Translations under genes and position numbers: made by a program
Notes under the pieces: generated by a model
What the model saw: only the letters and a program-made list of their open reading frames with translations
Database searches by the model: none
What the model was told of the DNA's origin: nothing
DNA from: Agromyces ramosus
Lineage (GTDB): Bacteria > Actinomycetota > Actinomycetes > Actinomycetales > Microbacteriaceae
DNA: 64,000 nt
Direction: 5' to 3'
Assembly (NCBI RefSeq): GCF_030817175.1
Contig: NZ_JAUSYY010000001.1
Span: 806,001 to 870,000, forward strand
Shown: positions 48,532 to 57,042 of the stretch, in pieces
How the letters are laid out: each line of letters opens with the position of its first letter
Numbering within the stretch: the first letter of the stretch is position 1

Positions 48532-48644
48532 TGTGGGTCCTCCTCAGGACTCGTGTAGAACCGCCGGGCGCTGGATTGCGACCGGTGGTCTACGGGGGTT
48601 GTGTTGATATGTTACGCGAACCGGCAGGCTCGTGCGTTATCGGA

Positions 48645-50759
48645 CTATTCGCCCTTGTTCTTCTGGACGATCTCGTCGGCCACGGCCTTCGGGACCTCCG
48701 CGTAGCTCTGGAACTCCATCGAGTACACCGCGCGACCAGAGGTCTTCGACCGAAGGTCGCCGATGTATCCGAACATCTCCGAGAGCGGGACGTGCGCACG
48801 CACGACCTTCACGCCGGCGGCATCCTCCATGGACTGGATCTGGCCGCGACGCGAGTTCAGGTCGCCGATGACGTCGCCCATGTACTCCTCAGGAGTACGG
48901 ACCTCGACGGACATCAGCGGTTCGAGCAGCACGGGGTTCGCCTTGCGAGCGGCTTCCTTGAAGCCCATCGAGCCGGCGATCTTGAACGCCATCTCCGAGG
49001 AGTCGACGTCGTGGGCCGCGCCGTCGAGCAGGCTCGCCTTCACGCCGACCATCGGGTAGCCCGCGAGGATGCCGTACTGCATGGCGTCGCGGAACCCGGC
49101 GTCGACCGAGGGGATGTACTCGCGGGGAACGCGGCCACCGCTGACCTTGTTCTCGAACTCGTAGATCTTGTCGCCTTCGATCTCGAGCGGCTCGATCGCG
49201 AACTGGATCTTCGCGAACTGGCCGGAACCACCGGTCTGCTTCTTGTGGGTGTAGTCGTGCTTCTCGACCGCACGCTTGATGGTCTCGCGGTAGGCCACCT
49301 GGGGCTTGCCCACGTTGGCCTCGACGTTGAACTCGCGCTTCATGCGGTCGACGAGGATGTCGAGGTGCAGCTCGCCCATGCCCTTGATGACCGTCTGGCC
49401 GGTCTCGGAGTTCTGCTCGGTGCGGAAGGTGGGGTCCTCCTCGGCGAGCTTCTGGATCGCGGTGCCCAGCTTCTCCTGGTCGGCCTTCGTCTTCGGCTCG
49501 ATCGCGACCTCGATGACGGGCTCGGGGAAGGTCATCGACTCGAGCACGACCTGGTTGTTCGGGTCGCACAGGGTGTCACCGGTGGTCGTGTCCTTGAGGC
49601 CGATGACGGCGTAGATGTTGCCGGCGGTCACCGACTCGACGGGGATCTCCTTGTTGGCGTGCATCTGGAAGATCTTGCCGATGCGCTCCTTCTTGCCCTT
49701 GGTCGAGTTGATGACCTGGGCACCGCTGTCGAGGCGGCCGGAGTAGACGCGAACGTACGTGAGGCGACCGAAGAACGGGTGCACGGCGACCTTGAACGCG
49801 AGGGCCGTGAACGGCTCCGTCGCGTCGGCGTGACGCATGACGACCTTCTCCTCGTCACGAGCGTCGTGCGCCTCGATGGCGGGCACGTCGAGCGGCGACG
49901 GGAGGTAGTCGATGACGGCGTCGAGCATGGGCTGCACGCCGCGGTTCTTGAAGGCAGAGCCGCAGAGCACCGGGTAGATCTCGCTCTTGACCGTGAGGCC
50001 GCGGATGGCCGCCTTGATCTCGGCGACGGTGAGCTCTTCGCCGCCGAAGTACTTCTCCATGAGGTCGTCGCTCGTCTCGGCGACGGCCTCGAGCAGCGCG
50101 GTGCGGTACTCGGCGGCCTTGTCGACGAGGTCGGCGGGGATCTCCTCGATGGCGTACTTGGCGCCCATCTGGACGTCACCCTTCGCGTCGCCGCGCCAGG
50201 TGAGTGCACGCATCTCGACGAGGTCGACGACGCCTTCGAAGTTCGACTCGGAGCCGATCGGCAGCTGCAGCACGAGCGGCTTGGCGCCGAGGCGGCTGAT
50301 GATCGTGTCGACCGTGTAGTAGAAGTCGGCGCCGAGCTTGTCCATCTTGTTGACGAAGCAGATGCGCGGAACGTTGTACTTGTCGGCCTGGCGCCAGACC
50401 GTCTCGGACTGGGGCTCGACGCCCTCCTTGCCGTCGAAGACGGCGACCGCGCCGTCGAGCACGCGGAGCGAGCGCTCGACCTCGACCGTGAAGTCGACGT
50501 GGCCGGGGGTGTCGATGATGTTGATCTGGTTCTTGTTCCAGAAGCAGGTCACGGCGGCAGACGTGATCGTGATGCCGCGCTCTTTCTCCTGCTCCATCCA
50601 GTCGGTCGTCGAGGCGCCGTCGTGGGTCTCGCCGATCTTGTGGTTGACGCCCGTGTAGAACAGGATGCGCTCGGTGGTGGTGGTCTTGCCGGCATCGATG
50701 TGCGCCATGATGCCGATGTTGCGGACCTTGTTCAGGTCGGTGAGCACGTCTTGTGCCAC
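48645..50759 (-). CDS. fusA: elongation factor G
   Basis: This 704-residue GTPase drives translocation. It has [35 protein letters not shown] and [10 protein letters not shown] in the G domain, then domains II-V ending [21 protein letters not shown]. The GTG at 50759 gives the family start ([14 protein letters not shown]) with GGAGGAACC upstream. It is separated from rpsG by a hairpin. Confidence 0.98.
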   Translation of the reverse strand: MAQDVLTDLNKVRNIGIMAHIDAGKTTTTERILFYTGVNHKIGETHDGASTTDWMEQEKERGITITSAAVTCFWNKNQINIIDTPGHVDFTVEVERSLRVLDGAVAVFDGKEGVEPQSETVWRQADKYNVPRICFVNKMDKLGADFYYTVDTIISRLGAKPLVLQLPIGSESNFEGVVDLVEMRALTWRGDAKGDVQMGAKYAIEEIPADLVDKAAEYRTALLEAVAETSDDLMEKYFGGEELTVAEIKAAIRGLTVKSEIYPVLCGSAFKNRGVQPMLDAVIDYLPSPLDVPAIEAHDARDEEKVVMRHADATEPFTALAFKVAVHPFFGRLTYVRVYSGRLDSGAQVINSTKGKKERIGKIFQMHANKEIPVESVTAGNIYAVIGLKDTTTGDTLCDPNNQVVLESMTFPEPVIEVAIEPKTKADQEKLGTAIQKLAEEDPTFRTEQNSETGQTVIKGMGELHLDILVDRMKREFNVEANVGKPQVAYRETIKRAVEKHDYTHKKQTGGSGQFAKIQFAIEPLEIEGDKIYEFENKVSGGRVPREYIPSVDAGFRDAMQYGILAGYPMVGVKASLLDGAAHDVDSSEMAFKIAGSMGFKEAARKANPVLLEPLMSVEVRTPEEYMGDVIGDLNSRRGQIQSMEDAAGVKVVRAHVPLSEMFGYIGDLRSKTSGRAVYSMEFQSYAEVPKAVADEIVQKNKGE

Positions 50760-50800
50760 GGGGGTTCCTCCGGGATGTTCAGGAACGAAAAAGATGAGGT

Positions 50801-50837
50801 GAGCGGATGCCGCAGCGTGCTGCCGCGGCATCCGCTC
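50801..50837 (-). terminator. hairpin between rpsG and fusA, possible partial terminator
   Basis: A 12-13 bp stem (AGCGGATGCCGC/GCGGCATCCGCT) 7 bases after the rpsG stop, followed on the minus strand by TCTTTTTCG. It lies inside the str operon, so it may lower read-through into fusA or protect the rpsL-rpsG end. Confidence 0.65.
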
Positions 50838-50843
50838 GGCCTG

Positions 50844-51314
50844 CTACCAGCGGTAGTGGGCGAATGCGCGGTTCGACTCGGCCATCTTGTGGGTGTCTTC
50901 GCGGCGCTTGACCGCGGCACCGAGGCCGTTCGAGGCGTCGAGGATCTCGTTGGTGAGACGCTCGGTCATGGTCTTCTCGCGACGAGCCTTGGCGTAGCTG
51001 GTGAGCCAGCGGAGGGCCAGGGTGTTGGCGCGATGAGGCTTGACCTCGACGGGGACCTGGTAGGTCGAGCCGCCGACGCGGCGCGAACGCACCTCGAGGG
51101 TGGGGCGCACGTTGTCGAGCGCCTTCTTGAGGGTGGCGACGGCGTCCTGGCCGTTCTTCTCGGCGACGTTCGAGAGCGCCTCGTACACGATGCGCTGGGC
51201 GAGGTCCTTCTTGCCGTCGATGAGGATCTTGTTGACGAGCTGGCTGACGACGGGCGAACCGTAGACCGGGTCGGCGACGACGGGGCGCTTCGGAGCGGGT
51301 CCCTTGCGAGGCAT
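50844..51314 (-). CDS. rpsG: 30S ribosomal protein S7
   Basis: This 156-residue protein has [42 protein letters not shown] and the C-terminal [20 protein letters not shown]. It starts assembly of the 30S head. Its ATG shares a base with the rpsL stop. Confidence 0.98.
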   Translation of the reverse strand: MPRKGPAPKRPVVADPVYGSPVVSQLVNKILIDGKKDLAQRIVYEALSNVAEKNGQDAVATLKKALDNVRPTLEVRSRRVGGSTYQVPVEVKPHRANTLALRWLTSYAKARREKTMTERLTNEILDASNGLGAAVKRREDTHKMAESNRAFAHYRW

Positions 51315-51688
51315 TACTTCTTCTCCATCTTCGCGCCGTAGCGGCTGCGGGCCTGCTTGCGGTTCTTCACGGCCTGCGTGTCGAGCGCGCCGCGGATGAT
51401 CTTGTAGCGCACACCGGGGAGGTCCTTCACACGACCGCCGCGAACGAGCACCATCGAGTGCTCCTGGAGGTTGTGGCCCTCACCGGGGATGTAGGCCGTG
51501 ACCTCGGTGCCGTTCGAGAGCTTCACACGAGCGACCTTGCGGAGCGCGGAGTTCGGCTTCTTCGGGGTGGTGGTGTACACACGCGTGCACACGCCCCGCT
51601 GCTGGGGGTTGGCCTTCAGGGCGGGAGCCTTGGTCTTGGTGACCTTCGGCGAGCGACCCTTGCGGACCAACTGCTGAATGGTTGGCAC
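51314..51688 (-). CDS. rpsL: 30S ribosomal protein S12
   Basis: This 124-residue protein begins [25 protein letters not shown]. The streptomycin-related positions are wild type: Lys in [13 protein letters not shown] and Lys in [17 protein letters not shown]. The GTG at 51688 with GGAGAAGCA upstream is the start. It is first in the str operon, with a leader of about 230 bases. Confidence 0.98.
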   Translation of the reverse strand: MPTIQQLVRKGRSPKVTKTKAPALKANPQQRGVCTRVYTTTPKKPNSALRKVARVKLSNGTEVTAYIPGEGHNLQEHSMVLVRGGRVKDLPGVRYKIIRGALDTQAVKNRKQARSRYGAKMEKK

Positions 51689-51925
51689 TGCTTCTCCTTG
51701 TTTGTGCTGCACGGTGACAGCGTGATGAATTTCACATCATGACCCACCGGCACTGCAGAGCTGCAGGGCTTGTGAGATGGTGGGTATGCCGTGGGGGCCG
51801 ACCCGTGGGTGACCCTTGCAGTGTGCGACTTGTACGAACTCGTGCTGCGCCGACCTGGGCTGAGGCCTCAGAGGCTCCTGCTGATCGGGCACGGTTCAAG
51901 CGCGCAGAACGCGCACACCCGGTCA
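51689..51925 (-). promoter_or_regulatory. rpsL 5' leader, about 230 bases
   Basis: From the predicted start near 51919 to the GTG. It contains CTGCAG-AG-CTGCAG (51764-51777) and TGAGGCCTCA palindromes that could fold. No gene is evident in it. Confidence 0.5.
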
Positions 51926-51954
51926 ATAGTAGTCGGCGGCTCGTCGTCGGTCAA
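51926..51954 (-). promoter_or_regulatory. promoter of the rpsL-rpsG-fusA-tuf operon
   Basis: Minus strand: -35 TTGACC (51949-51954), 17-base spacer, -10 TACTAT (51926-51931), followed by TGACC. This is the best consensus promoter in the window and lies just past the stop of the upstream unknown gene. Confidence 0.85.
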
Positions 51955-51971
51955 ATGGCGACGGATGCCCC

Positions 51972-52619
51972 TCAGCCCGGCCACCCCGGCGCGTCGAGTT
52001 CGCGGTCGAGGTCGGCGAGGAGCTCGGCGACCTGCGGTTCGACGATGCGCGCCACCGCGACGCCGATGCGCTCGCGGTGCTGCGCGAGCTCGACGCAGAT
52101 GCGGCGGCCGAGCTGCTTGGCGAACTCGTCGGCGAGCCGCACCTCCTCGCGGAGCGCCTCCTTCTCCTCGAGAGTGAACGGCCGCGGCGCGGGCTCGGCA
52201 TTCTCGGCCGCGGCATCGGCCTCGAGTCCGCTCAGCGTGAAGAGGAACGGCTGGTCGGGCGCTGGCTCCGGGTCGAGGTCGAGACCGAGGAATTCGGGCT
52301 CGAGACCCTCGCCCGCCCGGTACGGCCGCCTGGCCTTGCGTTCCTCGGCCAGGCGGATCTCGCGGTGCAGCATCGGGAGGTTGCGTGCGGTGTAGTCGTC
52401 GACGGCGGTGTCGATGATGCCCTTCATGCGCATCGAGAACGCGTGCTGCACCGGATGCGGCACGTCGACATCGAGCCCGGCGGCCACGAGGATCGGTGAG
52501 CCGAAGCAGCGCTGGCAGAGCCGCACGCGGGCGCGGTGCGTGCCCGGTCGCCACCGCGGCAGCCATGCGAGCCAGCGGTCGACCTCGTGGCTGACGCGCG
52601 CCTCGATGGAACCCTCCAC
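51972..52619 (-). CDS. hypothetical protein, helical, upstream of the str operon
   Basis: The proposed protein has 215 residues from a GTG at 52619. I do not recognise a named domain. It has one CQRCFG motif (possible metal site) after a Trp/Arg-rich start, a middle segment with FSMRMKGIIDTAVDDYTARNLPMLHREIRLAEERKARRPY, and a C-terminal charged helical region. The coding frame is clear from codon bias, but the open frame runs much further upstream, so the start is uncertain. It is transcribed in the same direction as rpsL, whose promoter overlaps its end. Confidence 0.6.
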   Translation of the reverse strand: MEGSIEARVSHEVDRWLAWLPRWRPGTHRARVRLCQRCFGSPILVAAGLDVDVPHPVQHAFSMRMKGIIDTAVDDYTARNLPMLHREIRLAEERKARRPYRAGEGLEPEFLGLDLDPEPAPDQPFLFTLSGLEADAAAENAEPAPRPFTLEEKEALREEVRLADEFAKQLGRRICVELAQHRERIGVAVARIVEPQVAELLADLDRELDAPGWPG

Positions 52620-52690
52620 CCGTTCACGATACTGCCGCGAGGGCGCGGACCGTGGGGTGGATGCCGCACTGGCGCGCCGCGCGGCATCCC

Positions 52691-53170
52691 TCACTCCTCG
52701 TCGTCGCGCTCCCACGGCCAGCGGGGCCGCTCCATGCCCGCGTCGCGGCCACGTGCGACGAGCACCGCGAACGACGCCGTCAGCGCGGCGAGCGCGGGGA
52801 TGAGCAGGCCGAACCATCCGATGCCGAAGCCGAGCCCGAACAGCAGCGCCGCCACCACCGTGTTCGCCGTGCTCGCGAGGGCGAAGCCGACGAGGGCGAC
52901 CACGACGGCGGCGAGCCAGCTCCAGAGCGCCGCGAACACGACGCTCGGCAACATCCGGTCGGGGCGGCGAAGCGTGTGGGCGAGCGTGAGCAGCACGGCG
53001 ACGACGGATGCCCCGACCGCTGCGGGCGCGACGAACCGGCCGGCCGCGGGATCCGCGATCACCTCCACGTCGCTGAGCAGGCTGACGAAGCCGAACGCGC
53101 AGACGACGAGTGCGAGGTCGAGGGCCGCGGCGAACGCGGCGACGATCCAGGCCGTGCGGCGCGGGTCCAT
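52691..53170 (-). CDS. small integral membrane protein, unknown function
   Basis: A 159-residue protein with four hydrophobic segments, starting MDPRRTAWIVAAFAAALDLALVVCAFGFVSLL and ending with a charged tail PRWPWERDDEE. The middle has Arg-Arg-Pro-Asp-Arg between segments 2 and 3. A longer start at 53224 is possible. It is divergent from the next gene. Not recognised further. Confidence 0.65.
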   Translation of the reverse strand: MDPRRTAWIVAAFAAALDLALVVCAFGFVSLLSDVEVIADPAAGRFVAPAAVGASVVAVLLTLAHTLRRPDRMLPSVVFAALWSWLAAVVVALVGFALASTANTVVAALLFGLGFGIGWFGLLIPALAALTASFAVLVARGRDAGMERPRWPWERDDEE

Positions 53171-53258
53171 GCTTCGAGCGTACGCCGCCGGCGCAACCGC
53201 CGAGCGCTGGGCGCGTGCGATCATGAGCGTCGAACCGACCGCTCTCGAGAGGCCCTGG

Positions 53259-54020
53259 ATGCACCCCGACGAATCGAGTCCGCCCGCGCGATCGCAGCCG
53301 TGGCGCTACGAGGTCGCGCTCGACGTCGACAAGGTGCACACGGCGGGCCGCTGGAACTCCGGGTTCATCCTCGTGGGCATCGGGCTCCTCGCGATCTGCG
53401 TCAGTGCCATCTGGACCATCGCCGCGACCGGCGTCGGGTCGTGGATCCCGTACGTGTTCGTGGGCGTCGTCGCCGCGGCATCCGCTGGGCTCGTGGTCTC
53501 GAGCGTGCTGCGCAGACGGATGCTGCTGCTCCTCGTCGGCCGGTCGGCCTCCGCCTGCACGATCACCGAGCACGGCATCACGCTCGCGGGCGCGCCCGAG
53601 ATCGCGTGGGGCGAGATCGAGTTCATCGCCGTGCTGAACGATCGGCCGCGCACCGACCGGCTGCGTGCGATCCCGCTGCTCGGCCGTCTGGGCGAACTGA
53701 CCCTGAAGGCCGGCAACGGTTCGATCCTGTGCGAGATCGCGGTGCGCGACGGTGAGTCCCTGCGGCGCCGGTTCGACGATCGGGCCGCCGCACGGCGGGT
53801 GACGCTCTACGGGCGATGGCCCGACGGCCGCCGACGCGGCGTGTTGTCGCTGCTCCTCGACGCCGTGCTCTCGGAGACGGACACCGAGACGACCGTCAGG
53901 GCCGCGCTCGCGGCGGCGTCGGCGCACGCGATCCCCAGCACCGTGCACGCATCGACGCTCGCCAACCTGCGGTGGAAGGCGCCTCGACTGGACCCCGACT
54001 GGCCTCGACCCGCCGAGTAG
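53259..54020 (+). CDS. membrane protein with two N-terminal TM segments and a soluble C-terminal domain
   Basis: This 253-residue protein has two hydrophobic segments (about 30-75; FILVGIGLLAICVSAIWTI and VFVGVVAAASAGLVV). A soluble part begins SACTITEHGITLAGAPEIAWGEIEFIAVL, reminiscent of bacterial PH-like membrane domains, and then a basic stretch and Ala-rich helix. The ATG at 53259 has GAGAGG 6 bases upstream; an earlier ATG at 53223 has none. Function unknown. It borders the toxin/immunity island. Confidence 0.6.
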   Translation: MHPDESSPPARSQPWRYEVALDVDKVHTAGRWNSGFILVGIGLLAICVSAIWTIAATGVGSWIPYVFVGVVAAASAGLVVSSVLRRRMLLLLVGRSASACTITEHGITLAGAPEIAWGEIEFIAVLNDRPRTDRLRAIPLLGRLGELTLKAGNGSILCEIAVRDGESLRRRFDDRAAARRVTLYGRWPDGRRRGVLSLLLDAVLSETDTETTVRAALAAASAHAIPSTVHASTLANLRWKAPRLDPDWPRPAE

Positions 54021-54047
54021 CCGGCGCGTGCGCGTCGGTCGTGGGCG

Positions 54048-54380
54048 CTACCAGCCTTCGCAGCCGCTGCAGGCGAGGCTGACCGGGTACAGGCCGAGCT
54101 CGGGGTTCTTCAAGAGCGCCCACGCCTCGTCGCCCTTGTCTTCGGCGATGAGCGCCTCGGCGCGCCGGAGCATGGGCTCGGCGTCGCGATGCCAGGTGAG
54201 GTAACCGGATTCCTCGATGCCGGCGACGCCGTTCGCGAGGATGCCCTGCATCACGCGCAGCTTCTCGGTCAGCTCGGGGTAGTACTCCGGCCGCGCGTTC
54301 GCTCGCAGCCCAGCCTGCACGAGTTCGCGGATCGGTTCTCTGAGCTCGGCACAGCGTGCGGCGAGCGCGGGTTCCGTCAT
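54048..54380 (-). CDS. small acidic helical protein ending in a CSGCEGW motif, unknown
   Basis: This 110-residue protein is all-helical in appearance. It ends SLACSGCEGW, with a CxxC that could bind metal or be redox active. The middle has GYLTWHRDAEPMLRRAEALIAEDKGDEAW. I do not recognise the family. It follows the next small gene by 17 bases and shares its strand with the toxin and most immunity candidates, so it may be an accessory or immunity protein. Confidence 0.6.
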   Translation of the reverse strand: MTEPALAARCAELREPIRELVQAGLRANARPEYYPELTEKLRVMQGILANGVAGIEESGYLTWHRDAEPMLRRAEALIAEDKGDEAWALLKNPELGLYPVSLACSGCEGW

Positions 54381-54397
54381 GTTCGCCCTTCCGGCCT

Positions 54398-54724
54398 CTA
54401 CTCGAACTTCGACAGCGGGGTGCGCTGTCCTTCGCGGAATGCGTCGAGCCCGACCGAGATGTCGATCGCGGAGCCGAGGTAGAGCACGCTCGAGTCGGGG
54501 GCGACGAAGATCGTTCCACCGCCGCGCACGGCGCGTACGACCGCGACGCCCAATCCCTCAGGCAGCGGGACCAGGTTGAGCGGACCCGTGTCGGCCTCGC
54601 CCGCGTCGCGAGCGAGCTGCTCGAACAGGGTTCTGCCGGTGTCGGCCAGGGCACGCTCGTCTGGCGGCAACGCCTCGAGCGCGACGACCTGTGGCTTCCA
54701 CTCGGCGGCACCTGATTCGGCCAT
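54398..54724 (-). CDS. small protein of unknown function, immunity candidate
   Basis: This 108-residue protein has an alpha/beta pattern with NLVPLPEGLGVAVVRAVRGGGTIFVAPDSSVLYLGSAID. It has no signal peptide or membrane segment. I do not recognise the family. It lies between the unknown 110-residue gene and the divergent TNT-related gene. An immunity role for one domain of the large toxin is inferred only from position, size and acidic character. Confidence 0.55.
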   Translation of the reverse strand: MAESGAAEWKPQVVALEALPPDERALADTGRTLFEQLARDAGEADTGPLNLVPLPEGLGVAVVRAVRGGGTIFVAPDSSVLYLGSAIDISVGLDAFREGQRTPLSKFE

Positions 54725-54863
54725 GTCCGTTCCAACCCCTTCGAAACTGATTCTCGTGCGACCCGCGCACCACGCGTACGCGCACTGATGGGCACCGTAA
54801 GCCTGTCACTCACCATATCGCCATGGGCAGTCCTGCCCACCGCGGCCGACGCGGTCGAACGGC

Positions 54864-54869
54864 TATCGT
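54864..54869 (+). promoter_or_regulatory. -10 element of leaderless TNT-related gene
   Basis: TATCGT followed by TGACCCC and the ATG at 54877. Same TANNNTTGACC arrangement as the rpsL and infA promoters. No ribosome site. Confidence 0.5.
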
Positions 54870-54876
54870 TGACCCC

Positions 54877-55515
54877 ATGTTCGAGGATCTCAGACGAGCG
54901 TTGACCGAGCGCGGATTCACGGCGCGCGAAGTGCTCCTGCCGGGCGATGGCCAGGAACCGCTGCAGGGCGCGCTTTCGCTTCGTCCGAGCGGCGACGGCT
55001 TCGAGCTCGTCTCCGTCGACTACGGGCGTGAGGCACCGCTCGGGCGCTGGGACGACGCCGAGCAGGCGGCACTGGGTCTCCTCGACTATGTGAGCCGGCC
55101 GCTCCCCGCCCCCGAACGGCCGAATGCGACCGCGTTCGCGATGCTCGGCGACGCGGCCTCCGAACACTACGACGAACTCCGTGGCCGCCTGGCCACCGGC
55201 GGTTCGCTGCTGATCGCCCTTCCGCCCCGCCTCGCGCTCGACCGCATCGGCGCCCTCGACGGCGTCATGCTGTTCCCGGCCGGCACCTCGGTCGAGCAGC
55301 GGGCGCTGCCGCCGAGTGCACTGGTCGACGGGGCATCCGTGCACCGCTTCGTGTCCGCGGCGGATGTGCTCGTGCGGGCGGAGCTCGTGCAGCCTTGGTT
55401 CGGCCAGCCCGGCGGCGGCCTGCGCTTCACGATCGCCGACGACTTCATCGGCATCCGCGACCTGGTCGTGACCGACCGGTTGCGGCGAGTCGAACTCCAG
55501 CCGGTGGCGGCATAG
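54877..55515 (+). CDS. TNT-related stand-alone protein (glycohydrolase-toxin fold), possibly inactive
   Basis: This 212-residue protein has an N-terminal half of unknown fold (1-95), then a domain resembling tuberculosis necrotizing toxin: LDRIGALDGVMLFPAGTSVEQRALPPSAL followed by ELVQPWFGQPGGGLRFTIADDF. In active TNT the GGG motif is followed by a hydrophobic residue and the catalytic Gln; here that position is Arg. The protein lacks any secretion module. It is the only rightward gene in the immunity island. It could be a decoy, a regulator, or a relic of a toxin; I cannot tell which. Confidence 0.65.
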   Translation: MFEDLRRALTERGFTAREVLLPGDGQEPLQGALSLRPSGDGFELVSVDYGREAPLGRWDDAEQAALGLLDYVSRPLPAPERPNATAFAMLGDAASEHYDELRGRLATGGSLLIALPPRLALDRIGALDGVMLFPAGTSVEQRALPPSALVDGASVHRFVSAADVLVRAELVQPWFGQPGGGLRFTIADDFIGIRDLVVTDRLRRVELQPVAA

Positions 55516-55532
55516 CCCGCACGCGACCTGCG

Positions 55533-56051
55533 TCAGCGGATCCTGAAGAGCGGTCGACCGCCCGGATCGAGCAGCGCCGCGATGAGCTCACTCTCGGATG
55601 CACGCACGTAGTGCGCGAGCATCACCGCCGCGGACGTACCGCCGCCCCCGGCGCGGAATCGCGCCGAGCGCCGAACGCCGTCGTCGACCCATGCGAGCTC
55701 GACTCCACTGCTCGCGGCCTCGTCGAGGCTGAATCCCGCCGGGAGGTCGCTCGACGCGGTTGGCAGCGCCACCGGTCGCAGCCTCAGGTGCGCTCGCACG
55801 CTCACGCCGATGAGCTGGATGAGGTTGGAGCGCACCACGGAGAGCGACTCGCTCGACACGATCAGGAGTGGAGCGGCGCTTCGCTCGGTCTTCTGGAGTT
55901 CGTATCGGTCGCCGCCCTCGACGATCTCGTAGAGCAGCTCCATGTTGCCGATGCGGAGCACCGCGTCACGCGGGGGGAACGTGATGATCCGGCCCTTCGC
56001 AGCGAAGGCGATCAGCTCGGCATCGTCACCGGCCGGGTCGGGTGACGTCAC
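55533..56051 (-). CDS. immunity-protein-like, Imm61-type pattern
   Basis: This 172-residue protein has the pattern IITFPPRDAVLRIGN followed by YEIVEGGDRYELQKTERSAAPLLIVSSESLSVVRSNLIQLIG, reminiscent of the Imm61 family of polymorphic-toxin immunity proteins. The second half is Ala/Gly-rich and variable. No signal or membrane segment. It follows the small unknown gene at 56061 by 9 bases and lies in the same orientation as the toxin. The family call is by eye and uncertain. Confidence 0.5.
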   Translation of the reverse strand: MTSPDPAGDDAELIAFAAKGRIITFPPRDAVLRIGNMELLYEIVEGGDRYELQKTERSAAPLLIVSSESLSVVRSNLIQLIGVSVRAHLRLRPVALPTASSDLPAGFSLDEAASSGVELAWVDDGVRRSARFRAGGGGTSAAVMLAHYVRASESELIAALLDPGGRPLFRIR

Positions 56052-56060
56052 CTGCAGGCC

Positions 56061-56294
56061 TCAATTCCCCAGTGCGGATCGATGCGCCTCGCCGGCACCC
56101 GGAAGCGGAGGAGCGCTGGGCGGCTCGTCGATCTCGTCGAGGTAGGGGTCGCCGTCGAGCAGCCGGCCGAGGATCGGGTCGCCCTCGAGCGCAGTCCAGT
56201 GGTCGCCGTCCAATCGGAACTCGCCGAGCTGCGGCGAGACGGCGAAGATGCGAGCGCCGTTCGGCGTCTCTCGCGTGTAGAACCTGGTGCCCAT
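56061..56294 (-). CDS. small acidic protein, 77 residues, unknown
   Basis: The ATG at 56294 (MGTRFYTRETPNGARIF) has AAGGGG a few bases upstream. The protein has short strands with GEFRLDGDHWTALEG and an acidic PYLDEIDEPPS tail. I do not recognise it. It sits between the Imm33-like and Imm61-like genes with small gaps, so is probably co-transcribed and may be a small immunity protein. Confidence 0.55.
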   Translation of the reverse strand: MGTRFYTRETPNGARIFAVSPQLGEFRLDGDHWTALEGDPILGRLLDGDPYLDEIDEPPSAPPLPGAGEAHRSALGN

Positions 56295-56340
56295 GGATTG
56301 CACCCCTTCAGAGTAGTCGGTGGCCGGATGCCACAGAGGG

Positions 56341-56991
56341 TCAGAGCGGTCCTCGCACGACCACGCTCCTGGTCGAGAGGTCGATGATGGCATCGATTCG
56401 CGATGCGCTCACGATGGCGCCGTAGCCCTCCGGAAGGAGCAGTGCGCGCGCGATGTGCTTGTTGATGCCGAGCGTCTGGTACGCCGGCCACCGAACGAAG
56501 TCCTCCGCCGGTCGCTCCTCACTCGGCTGCGGGAAGACGTCGATGTACCATCCCGAGTCATCGGGGGCATCCCTCCGCGTCGTGCGGCTCATGACCAGCC
56601 GGTCGGCACCCTCGATGCCGCGATAGCACAGCACGGTGTCGCCGAACCGGACCGGAGCCGCCTCGGCGCCCTGCACCTCGCGCGCGAGGACCACCTGTCC
56701 ATTGAGGACCCAGAGCGCGAGCGTGAGGTCGGTGACCCAACCGACGTGCTCGGGCGTCTTCGTCGCGAAGTCGGGCGCGGCCACGTCGAAGCGCCCCTCA
56801 CCGCGGGCGATCAAGAGAAACGGCGCCCACCCGGCCTGGAGGCTGAAGCCATCACGGAGCTCGTCGGCATGCGACTCGAACAGGTCGAGGAGTGCGGATG
56901 CCTGCGACGCGAGGGTGTCTGCGGCGTTGACCGCGACGAGCGCCGAACCGATCTGCCGCGAGAACTCACTGATCTGGAGGGTCACTGACAA
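56341..56991 (-). CDS. immunity protein with Imm33/DUF2185-like domain
   Basis: This 216-residue protein has an N-terminal helical/beta half (1-110), then VRFGDTVLCYRG and DRLVMSRTTRRDAPDDSGWYIDVFP. The Ser-Arg strand followed by Asp-Ser-Gly-Trp is the hallmark of DUF2185/Imm33. The WPAYQTLGINKHIARALLLPEGYGAIV tail follows. It is the first gene after the toxin, 51 bases downstream, the classic place for its cognate immunity gene. Which of the four toxin domains it would block is not known. Confidence 0.7.
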   Translation of the reverse strand: MSVTLQISEFSRQIGSALVAVNAADTLASQASALLDLFESHADELRDGFSLQAGWAPFLLIARGEGRFDVAAPDFATKTPEHVGWVTDLTLALWVLNGQVVLAREVQGAEAAPVRFGDTVLCYRGIEGADRLVMSRTTRRDAPDDSGWYIDVFPQPSEERPAEDFVRWPAYQTLGINKHIARALLLPEGYGAIVSASRIDAIIDLSTRSVVVRGPL

Positions 56992-57042
56992 GTTCCATTC
57001 GCTCGGGGGGCCTGCTGAATGATGACACGATCCGTCGACACG

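Noticed and set aside
48576..51341. 921-codon open frame on the plus strand
   Set aside because: Antisense to fusA and rpsG; composition is the mirror of the real genes and shows no protein motif.
52536..53258. Long plus-strand extension upstream of the membrane protein at 53259
   Set aside because: The frame runs antisense to the neighbouring membrane gene and has no conserved content; a ribosome site supports the start at 53259.
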